From positions 24,534-88,533 of the forward strand of contig JBMNHF010000021.1 of the NCBI GenBank assembly GCA_050950205.1: a stretch of 64,000 nucleotides of DNA. The letters are read 5' to 3'. Positions 1 to 8,164 of the stretch are shown one piece after another (position 1 is the first letter of the stretch; the number at the start of each line of letters is the position of its first letter). This stretch comes from WRAV01 sp050950205. Lineage in GTDB: Bacteria; Bacillota; Clostridia; Oscillospirales; Ruminococcaceae. A model generated the notes under the pieces. It did no database searches, had not been told where the DNA came from, and saw only the letters and a program-made list of their open reading frames with translations. The position numbers and the translations under genes are program-made.

Positions 1-394
1 CTCCCAGCGTTGCGATGTGCATGGAAGGGTTGAGTATCTCAATGTCGGAATCCGCCTCAATGGAACCGGCTGTTACCTCGCACGGGCCCTCCGCCGCAAT
101 CCGCACCGTTTTGGGTTCATCGGTGTAGAGCTTGGCGGTCAACCCCTTGATGTTGAGAATGATCTCGGTAACATCTTCCTTAACACCGGGGATGGTGGAA
201 AATTCGTGCTGTATTCCATCAATTTTTACGGAGATAACTGCCACGCCGGGAAGCGAGGAGAGCAAAACGCGACGGAGACTATTCCCCAATGTCGTACCAA
301 ATCCTCTATCTAAGGGCTCGCCAACAAAGCGGCCGTAGGTGCCGTCGGGTCTCAGCTCCGCAGTTTCGATTTTCGGTTCGATAATTTTAACCAA
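1..394 (-). CDS. rpoA: RNA polymerase alpha subunit, N-terminal part (cut by window edge)
   Basis: This is the assembly platform of RNA polymerase, whose N-terminal domain dimerises and binds beta and beta'. The first about 131 residues are visible and run off the left edge. The segment GFGTTLGNSLRRVLLSS near residue 33 is the classic alpha signature. I place the start at a TTG (394-392), because GGAGGG lies 7 bases upstream and the frame gives VKIIEPKIE, a normal alpha N-terminus. It is the last visible gene of the ribosomal operon, 114 bases after rpsD. The C-terminal domain cannot be assessed. Confidence 0.97.
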   Translation of the reverse strand, partial: MVKIIEPKIETAELRPDGTYGRFVGEPLDRGFGTTLGNSLRRVLLSSLPGVAVISVKIDGIQHEFSTIPGVKEDVTEIILNIKGLTAKLYTDEPKTVRIAAEGPCEVTAGSIEADSDIEILNPSMHIATLG

Positions 395-508
395 ATAAAA
401 ACCCTCCTTGTACGGGCGCAAGTGAAAACACGCCCTGTGTTCGTTCCCATGCTGATTGAGGGGTTCTCCCCGCGGTCGAACCCCTTTGGGAATCGGCGCA
501 GCTCAACA

Positions 509-1102
509 TTATTTGCTGTAAAGCTCGACGATAAGGGTTTCGTTTACGGGAATGTCGATATCCTCGCGAACGGGAAGACGCTCAATTTTGCCTTCAAAAG
601 CAGCGGTGCTGCCCGAAATCCAAGCCGGGAATGTATGGGGATTTTCGGCAAACCCCTTAAACAGCTCGGACTGGCGGCTCTTCTGCTTTACAGAAATCAC
701 ATCTCCTGCCTTTACCCGGTAGGAGGGGATATCCACCCGACGACCGTTGACCAGAATATGGCCATGACTTACGATTTGCCGAGCCTGACGCCTTGTTTCG
801 CCAAATCCCATCTGGAAAGCAACGTTGTCCAAACGACGCTCCAACAGGGAAAGCAGGTTTTCACCGGTCTGTCCCTGCATCCGCTCAGCCTGTTGGAAGG
901 TAAGGCGGAACTGCTTTTCCAGCACGCCGTAAATGAACTTAGCCTTTTGCTTTTCTTTCAGCTGCAGGGCATATTCACTGGCCTTGGAGCGGCGGGCATT
1001 GCGCTTAGGATCTCTTATGGTTTCCTTGGCGTAACCCATCACGCCGGGAGAAATACCCAAATTCCTGCACTTTTTCAAAACAGGATCTCTGCTAACTGCC
1101 AT
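509..1102 (-). CDS. rpsD: 30S ribosomal protein S4
   Basis: A primary 16S rRNA binder that nucleates the 30S body and, in many bacteria, represses its own operon. At 197 residues it has normal length. The central S4 RNA-binding domain is seen around residues 89-150 (ERRLDNVAFQMGF, then RRQARQIVSHGHILVNG). The N-terminal four-cysteine zinc knuckle found in some S4 proteins is absent, with only one cysteine near residue 12, so this is a zinc-free (C-minus) form. It sits between rpsK and rpoA, as is usual in Bacillota. Confidence 0.98.
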   Translation of the reverse strand: MAVSRDPVLKKCRNLGISPGVMGYAKETIRDPKRNARRSKASEYALQLKEKQKAKFIYGVLEKQFRLTFQQAERMQGQTGENLLSLLERRLDNVAFQMGFGETRRQARQIVSHGHILVNGRRVDIPSYRVKAGDVISVKQKSRQSELFKGFAENPHTFPAWISGSTAAFEGKIERLPVREDIDIPVNETLIVELYSK

Positions 1103-1121
1103 ACGGTTCTTTCACCTCCTG

Positions 1122-1517
1122 TTATACCCGCCGTCTCTTGGGAGGGCGGCATCCGTTGTGGGGGATGGGGGTTACGTCCTTGATCATGTTAACCTCAAGC
1201 CCCGCACCCTGAAGCGCACGAATTGCTGCCTCCCGACCGGAGCCGGGTCCCTTGACGTAAACCTCTACACTTTTCAGACCATGTTCCATAGCTGCTTTGG
1301 CAGCAGTTTCGGCAGCAGTCTGAGCGGCAAAGGGAGTGCTCTTGCGGCTGCCCCGAAAGCCAAGCCCACCGGCGCTGGCCCAGGAAAGGGCGTTGCCTTT
1401 TGTATCGGTAATGGTGACAATGGTATTGTTGAAGCTGGACTGGATATGGGCCGCACCACGTTCAATATTCTTCTTCTCGCGGCGACGGCGCACCGTCCTC
1501 TTAGGCGCTTTTGCCAT
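1122..1517 (-). CDS. rpsK: 30S ribosomal protein S11
   Basis: Platform protein of the small subunit next to the Shine-Dalgarno helix and the E site. The 131 residues have normal length: a basic N-terminus (KRTVRRRREKKNIERG), then the S11 core with HIQSSFNNTIVTITD, and the conserved C-terminal tail DVTPIPHNGCRPPKRRRV. It lies 19 bases before rpsD and 21 after rpsM, so all three are surely co-transcribed. Confidence 0.99.
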   Translation of the reverse strand: MAKAPKRTVRRRREKKNIERGAAHIQSSFNNTIVTITDTKGNALSWASAGGLGFRGSRKSTPFAAQTAAETAAKAAMEHGLKSVEVYVKGPGSGREAAIRALQGAGLEVNMIKDVTPIPHNGCRPPKRRRV

Positions 1518-1538
1518 TTCTAAGCTTTCCCTCCCCTG

Positions 1539-1907
1539 TTACTTTTTCTTGTTGGCGATGGTCTTTTTGGGTCCCTTACGAGTTCTGGCGTTGGTCTTGG
1601 AACGCTGACCCCGCACAGGAAGGCCCTTGCGGTGACGTACACCCCGATAGCTGCCGATTTCAATCAGCCGCTTGATGTTCAGCGCGACTTCGCGCCGCAG
1701 ATCGCCTTCCACTCTGCAGTTTTCGTCGATATCGTTGCGGAGCTTGGCGATGTCGTCTTCGGTCAGATCTTTTACCCGGATGTCGGGGTTGACGCCGGTC
1801 CGGGCCAGAATCTGCTTGGCAGTTGTGTGGCCGATTCCATAGATATAGGTCAGGCCAACTTCTACCCGTTTCTGGTTAGGCAGGTCGACACCAGCGATAC
1901 GAGCCAT
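1539..1907 (-). CDS. rpsM: 30S ribosomal protein S13
   Basis: Small-subunit head protein that contacts the P-site tRNA and forms inter-subunit bridges with L5. The 122 residues start with MARIAGVDLPNQKRVEVGL and contain YIYGIGHTTAKQIL, the helix-two-turns-helix block. The basic C-terminal tail GQRSKTNARTRKGPKK reaches the decoding site. It is the first gene of the alpha block after rpmJ. Confidence 0.99.
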   Translation of the reverse strand: MARIAGVDLPNQKRVEVGLTYIYGIGHTTAKQILARTGVNPDIRVKDLTEDDIAKLRNDIDENCRVEGDLRREVALNIKRLIEIGSYRGVRHRKGLPVRGQRSKTNARTRKGPKKTIANKKK

Positions 1908-1988
1908 TCTTTACATACACCTCCAGATAATTACTGGTTGATTGGCAGCAGAACAAATTGTTTGCCGGCCGCCTGGTTCGAATTGTCA

Positions 1989-2102
1989 TTAGCCTTGGCG
2001 CTGCTTATGCTTGGGGTTTTCGCAAATAACCATGATTCTTCCCTTGCGCTTGATGATTTTGCATTTTTCGCAAATCGGCTTAACGGAAGGCCTCACTTTC
2101 AT
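1989..2102 (-). CDS. rpmJ: 50S ribosomal protein L36 (zinc-ribbon form)
   Basis: A 37-residue large-subunit protein. The frame reads MKVRPSVKPICEKCKIIKRK and ends HKQRQG. The zinc ligands CEKC, a later Cys (VICENPKH) and a His are all present, so this is the zinc-binding L36 type. It lies between infA and rpsM as in other Bacillota. The spacing to infA (132 bases) is unusually wide and holds an imperfect palindrome. Confidence 0.97.
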   Translation of the reverse strand: MKVRPSVKPICEKCKIIKRKGRIMVICENPKHKQRQG

Positions 2103-2120
2103 TTGATTACCTCCATTTTT

Positions 2121-2177
2121 CTGGTTGTTGGTTCTTGGTGGCTGGCTATTGGTCTTAAGCCAACTACCAACTACCAG
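2121..2177. repeat. imperfect inverted repeat in the rpmJ-infA gap
   Basis: The left arm at 2121-2143 (CTGGTTGTTGGTTC...) and right arm at 2158-2177 (ending CAACTACCAG) are largely complementary, separated by about 14 bases. Each arm is itself built from short GTTGG/CCAAC repeats. It is the main content of an otherwise unexplained 132-base gap inside a compact operon. It could be a mobile palindromic unit or an RNA hairpin that tunes expression downstream. No homologous copy was noticed elsewhere in the window. Confidence 0.55.
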
Positions 2178-2234
2178 TTCCTTGGGAGTGCTTTGCCTGT
2201 TTTGGGTTCAAAACCTGCTGACACACTTCTATTG

Positions 2235-2453
2235 CTACTTGGAGCGCCAGGTGATGCGCCCCTTGGTCAGGTCGTAGGGGGAAATTTCCACCGTGACCTT
2301 ATCGCCGGGTAGAATCCGGATAAAATTCATGCGCAGCTTGCCCGAGATGTGGGCAAGGATCTTATGTCCATTTTCCAGCTCCACCTGGAACTGCGCGTTG
2401 GGCAGCTTTTCAATCACTTTGCCTTCTACTTCAATAACATCTGCCTTAGACAA
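2235..2453 (-). CDS. infA: translation initiation factor IF-1
   Basis: An OB-fold protein that occupies the A site during initiation with IF-2 and IF-3. At 72 residues it is exactly the family length. KADVIEVEGKVIEKLPNAQF and VTVEISPYDLTKGRI are diagnostic. The start is TTG (2453-2451), with GGAGG 8 bases upstream; no ATG fits. The start overlaps the end of the upstream KOW gene by 8 bases, suggesting translational coupling. Confidence 0.98.
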   Translation of the reverse strand: MSKADVIEVEGKVIEKLPNAQFQVELENGHKILAHISGKLRMNFIRILPGDKVTVEISPYDLTKGRITWRSK

Positions 2454-2739
2454 GCCTGTTTCCTCCCTCTGTTTCGGTTGTCGCCTTTATCTTTGCATTA
2501 AAAGGTGCCAGCGCCAACCGGAGCTTTTTGTTGGTATTAACCTGTGAAAGGTCTAGGATATGGTTGGTTTTTCTTAAGTGGATAGGGTTTTTCGCCTTAG
2601 GTGCTTCCAGCTTTCGGACTTTGCCGTCGGCAATCAGCACCCTGTCCCCTTGCCATTTTACCACTGCGTAAAATCTGCCCTTGTCGTGTCCTGCGGTACA
2701 AAAGACCACGCTTCCCAAAGAATACATTTCCCAACTCAT
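2446..2739 (-). CDS. KOW-domain RNA-binding protein (L14e-like)
   Basis: A 97-residue protein whose first half (SLGSVVFCTAGHDKGRFYAVV) is a KOW motif as in archaeal/eukaryotic L14e. Genes like this are found between map and infA in many Clostridia and Bacilli. The function is unproven, but RNA or ribosome binding is likely from the domain and the position. It overlaps map by ATGA at 2736-2739 and overlaps infA by 8 bases, so it is translationally coupled on both sides. Confidence 0.9.
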   Translation of the reverse strand: MSWEMYSLGSVVFCTAGHDKGRFYAVVKWQGDRVLIADGKVRKLEAPKAKNPIHLRKTNHILDLSQVNTNKKLRLALAPFNAKIKATTETEGGNRLV

Positions 2740-3491
2740 GGCTTTGTGAGAATGACGGGGCCGTTTTCGGTAATGGCCACCGTGTGTTCAAAGTGGGCGG
2801 AAAGGCTTTTGTCCACCGTTTTGACGGTCCAACCGTCGGACAGAATTTTTACATCGTGGGTCCCTAGATTAATCATGGGTTCAATGGCAATGGTCATCCC
2901 CACTGCAAGCCTTGGTCCTTTTCCCGGAACGCCGTAATTGGGTACCTCGGGGGACTCGTGCATCTCTTTCCCCACGCCGTGGCCCACAAATTTGCGGACA
3001 ATTCCATAACCGTAAGGCTGAATGCTGCGCTCAATGGCTGCGGAAACATCTCCCACTCGATTGCCACTGACAGCGGCTTCGATTCCTTTGTAAAGGCTTT
3101 CCCGGGTGGCATTCAGTAGCTTTTGTGCCTCGGGAGAAATCCTTCCGGCCGGAAAGGTGGCTGCGTTGTCGCCGTGGAAACCCTTGTACAGTGCCCCTAC
3201 ATCAATGGAGACGATATCGCCTTCCTCAATCACCTCATCCCCGGGAATTCCGTGGATGACGGTATCGTTGATGGAAATACAGGCACTGGCCGGGAATCCT
3301 CCATACCCTAAAAAAGAGGGAATTGCGTCTTGACTTAGAATGAAGTTGTGAATCTTTTGGTTGATCTGCCCCGTAGTGACTCCTGGGCGAACCATTTCGC
3401 CCCCCACCTGAAGAGCTTGGGCCGAAATGCGGCCGGCTATGCGCATCAGCGCCAACTCTGAACTATTTTTTAGCACAATCATTGCGCTCAT
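2736..3491 (-). CDS. map: methionine aminopeptidase type I
   Basis: Removes the initiator methionine from new proteins in the cytosol using two metal ions. At 251 residues it has the normal length of the short type I enzyme. The metal ligands are visible: Asp in SIDVGALYKGFHGDNA, His in VGHGVG, Glu in IAIEPMI and the last Glu in FEHTVAITENG. It overlaps adk by ATGA (3488-3491) and the KOW gene by 4 bases. An internal ATG three codons later (MIVLKNSSEL) is an alternative start. Confidence 0.98.
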   Translation of the reverse strand: MSAMIVLKNSSELALMRIAGRISAQALQVGGEMVRPGVTTGQINQKIHNFILSQDAIPSFLGYGGFPASACISINDTVIHGIPGDEVIEEGDIVSIDVGALYKGFHGDNAATFPAGRISPEAQKLLNATRESLYKGIEAAVSGNRVGDVSAAIERSIQPYGYGIVRKFVGHGVGKEMHESPEVPNYGVPGKGPRLAVGMTIAIEPMINLGTHDVKILSDGWTVKTVDKSLSAHFEHTVAITENGPVILTKP

Positions 3492-4120
3492 GCCTCAATT
3501 ACGGCCATCACCATTTTGGTGATTTGGTCTATTTCGCCGTCGCCTGCCACCACAGCCAGCTTTCCGGCAGCGTGGTAGTAATCCTTCAGTGACTCTATCT
3601 GCTGGTGATAAACCTTTAGCCGATTCCCAATCACCCGGGGGTCATCGTCCTCGCGGGCGGTCAGCTGGCCGCCGCACAGTTCGCAGTTGTCCCCCTTGGC
3701 GGAAGGCTTGTGGGTGATGTGATAACCATCACCGCACTTTCCGCACATTCTGCGGCCGCTCAGCCGCTCCAAAATGACGTCGTCGGGAACCTCGATATCG
3801 ATCACCATGTCGATGATCACGCCTATGTGGTCCAAGGCCTGAGCCTGCGCAAGATTGCGGGGAAAACCGTCTAAGATGTAGCCATTGTTGCAGTCGGGCA
3901 GAGCAATTCTGTCCTGTAGCATTTGAATGACCAGTTCATCGGGTACCAGGTTTCCTTCTTCCACATACTTCTTGGCAACAAGGCCTGCCTCGGTGCCGCT
4001 TTTTATAGCATCACGGATGATGCTGCCGGTACTGATCGCCGGTACGGAAAGAACCTTGGAGATGCTTTCCGCCTGCGTACTTTTCCCGGCGCCAGGCGCT
4101 CCCAGGAAAATCAACTTCAC
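3488..4120 (-). CDS. adk: adenylate kinase (zinc-lid type)
   Basis: Converts AMP and ATP to two ADP. With a GTG start at 4120 it has 210 residues and begins KLIFLGAPGAGKST, the P-loop. GGAGG lies 9 bases before this GTG, while a longer in-frame extension into secY has no ribosome site. DGFPRN is the AMP-binding motif, and the lid carries four cysteines (CGKCGD and CELCGG), the zinc-binding lid of Gram-positive enzymes. The next gene, map, starts inside its stop codon. Confidence 0.98.
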   Translation of the reverse strand: MKLIFLGAPGAGKSTQAESISKVLSVPAISTGSIIRDAIKSGTEAGLVAKKYVEEGNLVPDELVIQMLQDRIALPDCNNGYILDGFPRNLAQAQALDHIGVIIDMVIDIEVPDDVILERLSGRRMCGKCGDGYHITHKPSAKGDNCELCGGQLTAREDDDPRVIGNRLKVYHQQIESLKDYYHAAGKLAVVAGDGEIDQITKMVMAVIEA

Positions 4121-4136
4121 GGTTGTCAACCTCCCT

Positions 4137-5426
4137 CTATTCAAGGAAGCCCTTGTAGTGGCGCATCATCATCTGGCTTTCCAGTGCGCGGACGGTGTCC
4201 AAAGCCACACCTACCAAGATAATGATGGAGGTTCCGCCCAGAGCAATGGGCAGTTTGGCAACCGCACCCAACAGGATGGGCAGAATAGCCACAAACGCAA
4301 TAAACAAAGCGCCAATCAACGTAATTTTAGAGATGATCTTGGCAATAAAGTCGGCGGTGGGTTTGCCGGGCCGAATGCCGGGAATCGCGCCGTTGTTCTT
4401 GCGCAAATCGTTGGCCATCTGGATGGGATTGTACTGAATGGCAACATAGAAGTAGTTAAAGGCAATAATCAGAATCAGGTATAGAATGGCGTAGAAGGGA
4501 TGTGTGTACTCGAACCACGACAACATTCTTGCGCCCCATCCACTGGTGATATTGCCAAAGGTCTTAATCATGCTGGGAATACTCAGCAGCGCACCGGCAA
4601 AGATGATGGGCATTACGCCGGACATGGTCACCTTAATGGGGATATAGCTGCTCTGGCCGCCATACATCTTCCGGCCCACCACCCGCTTGGAGTACTGAAT
4701 GGGAATCCGACGCTCTGCGTTGGTCATCAGCACAATCAGGTAAATCAGGGCAAGGAAGAGAACAATAATGGCGGGTACCCAGACAAAGTACTGGTACTGT
4801 TGGGCATAGTAACCCGCTTTGAGCATTTCCCAAAGCATCAGAACGGCACGGGGGCCCCGGGAAACGATACCGGCAAACAGAATCATGGAAATGCCGTTGC
4901 CGATTCCCTTTTTGTCCACGCTTTCACCCAGCCAAACAATCAACATGGCTCCTGCCGTAAAGGACAGGATGATGACCAGGGAAGCCATGACACCGGAGGC
5001 TCCGGTGGTGTACTTGACTGCACCGTTGTTGCGGTGCATCAGGTAGTAGGCGGTAGACTGCAGCAAGGCAAGGCCCAGAGTGACATATCTGGAGATCTTG
5101 GCCAGCTTCTTCTGACCAGCCTCCCCCTCCTTTGCCATCTGCTCCAAAGCGGGAATGGCCACCTGCAACAGCTGCAGGATGATGGAGGCGGTGATATAGG
5201 GCGAAATGCTCATGGCGAACAAGGTAGCTTGGGAAAAAGCGCCGCCGGTGAAGATGTCGAAATATTCAAACAGTCCCGAACCGGTGACATTGATCAGATT
5301 CTCCGGAATCATAAAGGGCACCGGAATGGCAGCGCCAATGCGGAAAATAAAGATGATCAGCAGGGTGAAAAGAATCTTCTTGCGAAGCTCGTCAATCTTC
5401 CACGCATTGCGAATCGTCTCAAACAC
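4137..5426 (-). CDS. secY: preprotein translocase channel subunit SecY
   Basis: Forms the protein-conducting channel in the membrane with SecE and SecG. At 429 residues it has typical length, and the hydrophobic segments fit the ten-helix topology. Family blocks are the N-terminal AWKIDELRKKILFTLLIIFI and the region RVVGRKMYGGQSSYIP in the cytosolic C4/C5 part. It starts one base after rplO stops and is followed by adk, the standard spc-operon order. Confidence 0.99.
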   Translation of the reverse strand: MFETIRNAWKIDELRKKILFTLLIIFIFRIGAAIPVPFMIPENLINVTGSGLFEYFDIFTGGAFSQATLFAMSISPYITASIILQLLQVAIPALEQMAKEGEAGQKKLAKISRYVTLGLALLQSTAYYLMHRNNGAVKYTTGASGVMASLVIILSFTAGAMLIVWLGESVDKKGIGNGISMILFAGIVSRGPRAVLMLWEMLKAGYYAQQYQYFVWVPAIIVLFLALIYLIVLMTNAERRIPIQYSKRVVGRKMYGGQSSYIPIKVTMSGVMPIIFAGALLSIPSMIKTFGNITSGWGARMLSWFEYTHPFYAILYLILIIAFNYFYVAIQYNPIQMANDLRKNNGAIPGIRPGKPTADFIAKIISKITLIGALFIAFVAILPILLGAVAKLPIALGGTSIIILVGVALDTVRALESQMMMRHYKGFLE

Positions 5427-5867
5427 TTAAATCACCTCAGCCTTTCCGCCAGCCTGTTCGATTTTCTCCTTGGCCGACTGGGAAAAGGCATTGGCATTCA
5501 CGGTCAGTTTCCGCTCAAGGTTGCCCTTGCCCAGAATTTTAACCCCGTCAAGGGTTTTTTTGAGCAGACCAATCTCTACAAGACTCTGAGCGTCTACAAC
5601 AGCTCCGTCCTCAAAGCGGTTGAGGTCCGAAACGTTGAGAGTGGCATAGGACTTGGCGAAAATGTTGTTAAAGCCCCGTTTGGGAATCCGGCGCTGCAAA
5701 GGCATCTGGCCGCCCTCAAAACCGGGACGAACACCGCCGCCGCTTCTGGAGTTTTGACCTTTATGGCCTCTGCCGGCCGTCTTTCCGTTCCCCGAACCCG
5801 GCCCTCTTCCTTTGCGGAAGGCTTTCTGCACTGCGCCCGGAGCGGGAGATAGCTCATGCAATTTCAT
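5427..5867 (-). CDS. rplO: 50S ribosomal protein L15
   Basis: Late-assembly large-subunit protein. The 146 residues begin MKLHELSPAPGAVQKAFRKG and contain the glycine/arginine-rich extension GRGPGSGNGKTAGRGHKG that threads into 23S rRNA. GFEGGQMPLQRRIPKRGF is the family signature. It directly abuts secY. Confidence 0.99.
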   Translation of the reverse strand: MKLHELSPAPGAVQKAFRKGRGPGSGNGKTAGRGHKGQNSRSGGGVRPGFEGGQMPLQRRIPKRGFNNIFAKSYATLNVSDLNRFEDGAVVDAQSLVEIGLLKKTLDGVKILGKGNLERKLTVNANAFSQSAKEKIEQAGGKAEVI

Positions 5868-5887
5868 GTTGTTTGCACCTCCTTGCG

Positions 5888-6064
5888 TTATGCTTCGGTG
5901 ACCTCGATCAGGTGGGATATTTTCGCAATTTTGCCCCGGGTACAGGGATTGTCGGGCTGAGTAACGGTCTGCCCAATCTTCTTCAGACCCAGAGATTTTA
6001 CGGTGGCGATCTGGTCTTCCTTGCAGCCAATGGTGCTGCGCTTGAGTTTAATCTGTAAGCTCAT
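5888..6064 (-). CDS. rpmD: 50S ribosomal protein L30
   Basis: A 58-residue protein of the large subunit. The frame reads MSLQIKLKRSTIGCKEDQIA, followed by the conserved TVKSLGLKKIGQTVTQPDNP. It lies between rpsE and rplO with 14 and 20 base gaps. The length and sequence match the short bacterial L30. Confidence 0.97.
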   Translation of the reverse strand: MSLQIKLKRSTIGCKEDQIATVKSLGLKKIGQTVTQPDNPCTRGKIAKISHLIEVTEA

Positions 6065-6078
6065 GTCAGATACGCCTC

Positions 6079-6579
6079 CTAACCTAAGATTTCTTCTACG
6101 GTTTTGCCGCGGATGGCGGCAACCTCTGCAGGTCCCCGCAGGGCCTTCAGTCCTTCGATGGTTGCGGTTACCACGTTGATGGGGTTATTGGAACGCAGGC
6201 ACTTGGTGCGGATATCGCCAATGCCGCAGGCCTCCATCACGGCACGGACAGGACCACCGGCAATCACACCGGTACCCTGAGGAGCGGGTTTCATCAAAAC
6301 CCGAGCTGCGCCGTATGCTCCGATCATCTCGTGGGGAATGGTAGTGCCCCGCAGAGTAATTTTATGCAGGTTCTTCTTGGCATCCTCGATCCCCTTGCGG
6401 ATGGCCTCGGGAACCTCGGAGGCCTTGCCCAGACCGTAACCTACTATGCCCGCTCCATCGCCTACCACAACCAGAGCTGCGAATTTAAAGATTCTTCCGC
6501 CCTTGACTGTCTTTGCTACGCGGTTGATGGACACGACACGCTCTTGCAAATCGAGCGTGGAAGCATCAATTCGAGCCAA
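6079..6579 (-). CDS. rpsE: 30S ribosomal protein S5
   Basis: Small-subunit protein involved in decoding accuracy and mRNA unwinding at the entry channel. The 166 residues contain the N-terminal double-stranded RNA-binding fold (ERVVSINRVAKTVKGGRIF) and GKASEVPEAIRKGIEDAKKN. The start is TTG at 6579-6577, 8 bases after GGAGG; an ATG in the spacer is in another frame. The use of TTG here may lower initiation relative to the ATG neighbours. Confidence 0.98.
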   Translation of the reverse strand: MARIDASTLDLQERVVSINRVAKTVKGGRIFKFAALVVVGDGAGIVGYGLGKASEVPEAIRKGIEDAKKNLHKITLRGTTIPHEMIGAYGAARVLMKPAPQGTGVIAGGPVRAVMEACGIGDIRTKCLRSNNPINVVTATIEGLKALRGPAEVAAIRGKTVEEILG

Positions 6580-6597
6580 AAAGCATTCCTCCTTCTT

Positions 6598-6957
6598 TTA
6601 GAATTTGAGGCCGCCCTCGCGGGCACCCTCGGCAAGCTCTTTCACGCGGCCATGGTAGATGTAGCCGCCACGGTCAAAGACCACGGACTCAATCCCCTTG
6701 GCCTTGGCCTTTTCGGCAATCATCAGGCCCACTTTTTTGGCGCCTTCTTTGTTGCCGCCGGCCATGTCAAAGCCCTTTTCCAAAGAGGAGGCCGCTGCCA
6801 GTGTCACGCCTTTGGTATCGTCAATCAGCTGTGCATAGATATGCTTGGCGCTGCGGAATACGTTCAGGCGAGGACGCTCGGCGGTTCCGCTGATTTTGTT
6901 GCGAAGCCTACCATGGCGCTTGAGCCTGGCTTTATTGGAATCATGCTGCTTTACCAT
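6598..6957 (-). CDS. rplR: 50S ribosomal protein L18
   Basis: Binds 5S rRNA together with L5 and places it in the central protuberance. The 119 residues have normal length, with RLKRHGRLRNKISGTAERPR and RLNVFRSAKHIYAQLIDD near the N-terminus and VVFDRGGYIYHGRVKELAEG at the C-terminus, all diagnostic. It sits between rplF and rpsE. Confidence 0.99.
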   Translation of the reverse strand: MVKQHDSNKARLKRHGRLRNKISGTAERPRLNVFRSAKHIYAQLIDDTKGVTLAAASSLEKGFDMAGGNKEGAKKVGLMIAEKAKAKGIESVVFDRGGYIYHGRVKELAEGAREGGLKF

Positions 6958-6974
6958 TTGCGCTCACTCCTCCC

Positions 6975-7520
6975 TTATTTTTTACCTTTACCGGCTTTAC
7001 CTTCCTTGCGGATAATGTGCTCGCCGGCGTATTTAATGCCCTTGCCCTTATAGGGTTCGGGGGGACGTTTGCTGCGTACTTCTGCTGCAAACTGGCCTAC
7101 TTTTTGCTTGTCGGCACCCAGGATAACAATTTTGTTGGGAGAGGGAACCTCTACGGTAATGCCATCCCGCTCCGGCATGATGATCTGATGCGAAAAGCCC
7201 AGGTTCATCACCAAATCCTTACCCTGCTTGGCACAGCGGTAGCCGACGCCATTGACCTCCAGCTCCTTCTTGAAGCCTTCGGAAACTCCGGTGACCATGT
7301 TAGCCAACAGGCTTCTGGTCAGGCCGTGCAGGCTGCGATGCTCTTTCTCGTCGCTGGGACGGGTCACCACAAGCTCTTCTCCCTCCTGGGAGATGGCCAT
7401 GTCCGGATGAAAACTGTCGCTCAGGGTACCTTTGGGTCCCTTAACGGTGACAGTATTGCCCTGAATCGTAACCTCTACACCCTTGGGCACGGGGATAGGC
7501 TTTTTGCCAATTCTGCTCAT
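6975..7520 (-). CDS. rplF: 50S ribosomal protein L6
   Basis: Large-subunit protein near the sarcin-ricin loop and factor-binding site. The 181 residues consist of two repeated alpha/beta domains. It begins MSRIGKKPIPVPKGVEV, and the C-terminal signature KRPPEPYKGKGIKYAGE is complete. The position between rpsH and rplR is standard. Confidence 0.99.
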   Translation of the reverse strand: MSRIGKKPIPVPKGVEVTIQGNTVTVKGPKGTLSDSFHPDMAISQEGEELVVTRPSDEKEHRSLHGLTRSLLANMVTGVSEGFKKELEVNGVGYRCAKQGKDLVMNLGFSHQIIMPERDGITVEVPSPNKIVILGADKQKVGQFAAEVRSKRPPEPYKGKGIKYAGEHIIRKEGKAGKGKK

Positions 7521-7535
7521 ATTCCCGTCCCTCCC

Positions 7536-7934
7536 TTACCAGACATAGGCGAGCACTTCGCCGCCTACGTTCTCTTTGCGGGCGGCCTTATCGGTCATAA
7601 CGCCCTTGGATGTGGAAAGAATTGCAATCCCCAAGCCTTTGAGCACCTTGGGGCAGTCCTCGCAGCTGGTGTAGATGCGCAGACCCGGCTTGGAAACCCG
7701 GCGCAGGCCGGTGATGACCTGAGTTTTGCCGGGACCGTATTTAAGTCCAATGCGAATGATACCCTGCTTGCCGTCCTGAATCACGTGAAAATTCTTGATA
7801 TATCCCTCGTCCAACAAAATCTTGGCAATGGCCTTCTTCATGTTGGAGGCGGGGATATCAACCGTGTCATGCTTGGCCGCATTCGCGTTTCTGATACGAG
7901 TGAGCATGTCAGCGATAGAATCGGTGATATGCAT
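7536..7934 (-). CDS. rpsH: 30S ribosomal protein S8
   Basis: Binds the central domain of 16S rRNA and is an autogenous regulator of the spc operon in Escherichia coli. The 132 residues begin MHITDSIADMLTRIRNANAA and end GEVLAYVW. STSKGVMTDKAARKENVGGE is the C-terminal family signature. A 32-base gap separates it from rpsN upstream. Confidence 0.99.
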   Translation of the reverse strand: MHITDSIADMLTRIRNANAAKHDTVDIPASNMKKAIAKILLDEGYIKNFHVIQDGKQGIIRIGLKYGPGKTQVITGLRRVSKPGLRIYTSCEDCPKVLKGLGIAILSTSKGVMTDKAARKENVGGEVLAYVW

Positions 7935-7966
7935 GCCGTCAACCTCCTTTAGCTATTGCGGCCGGC

Positions 7967-8152
7967 TTACCAGCTGGCCTTTCTCACGCCGGGAATCTGG
8001 CCCTTGTAGGCAAGCTCCCTGAAACAGATCCGGCAAACGCCAAACTTCCGAAGGTAAGCGTGTGGCCGGCCACAGATCTTGCACCGGTTGTAGGCCCGGG
8101 TGGAAAACTTCGGAGTTCTGCGCTGTTTCACGATCATGGATGTTTTCGCCAC
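7967..8152 (-). CDS. rpsZ: 30S ribosomal protein S14, zinc (type Z) form
   Basis: A 61-residue short S14 with a CxxC-x12-CxxC zinc ribbon (CKICGRP and CRICFREL). This is the zinc-dependent paralogue that is the main S14 in most Bacillota; longer zinc-free versions are used under zinc limitation. It lies between rplE and rpsH. The symbol rpsN is also commonly used for this gene. Confidence 0.98.
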   Translation of the reverse strand: MAKTSMIVKQRRTPKFSTRAYNRCKICGRPHAYLRKFGVCRICFRELAYKGQIPGVRKASW

Positions 8153-8164
8153 TTCTAAGCCTCC

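Noticed and set aside
4500..5852. Long open frame antisense to secY and rplO
   Set aside because: It covers two essential, perfectly conserved genes on the other strand, and no initiation signal was seen.
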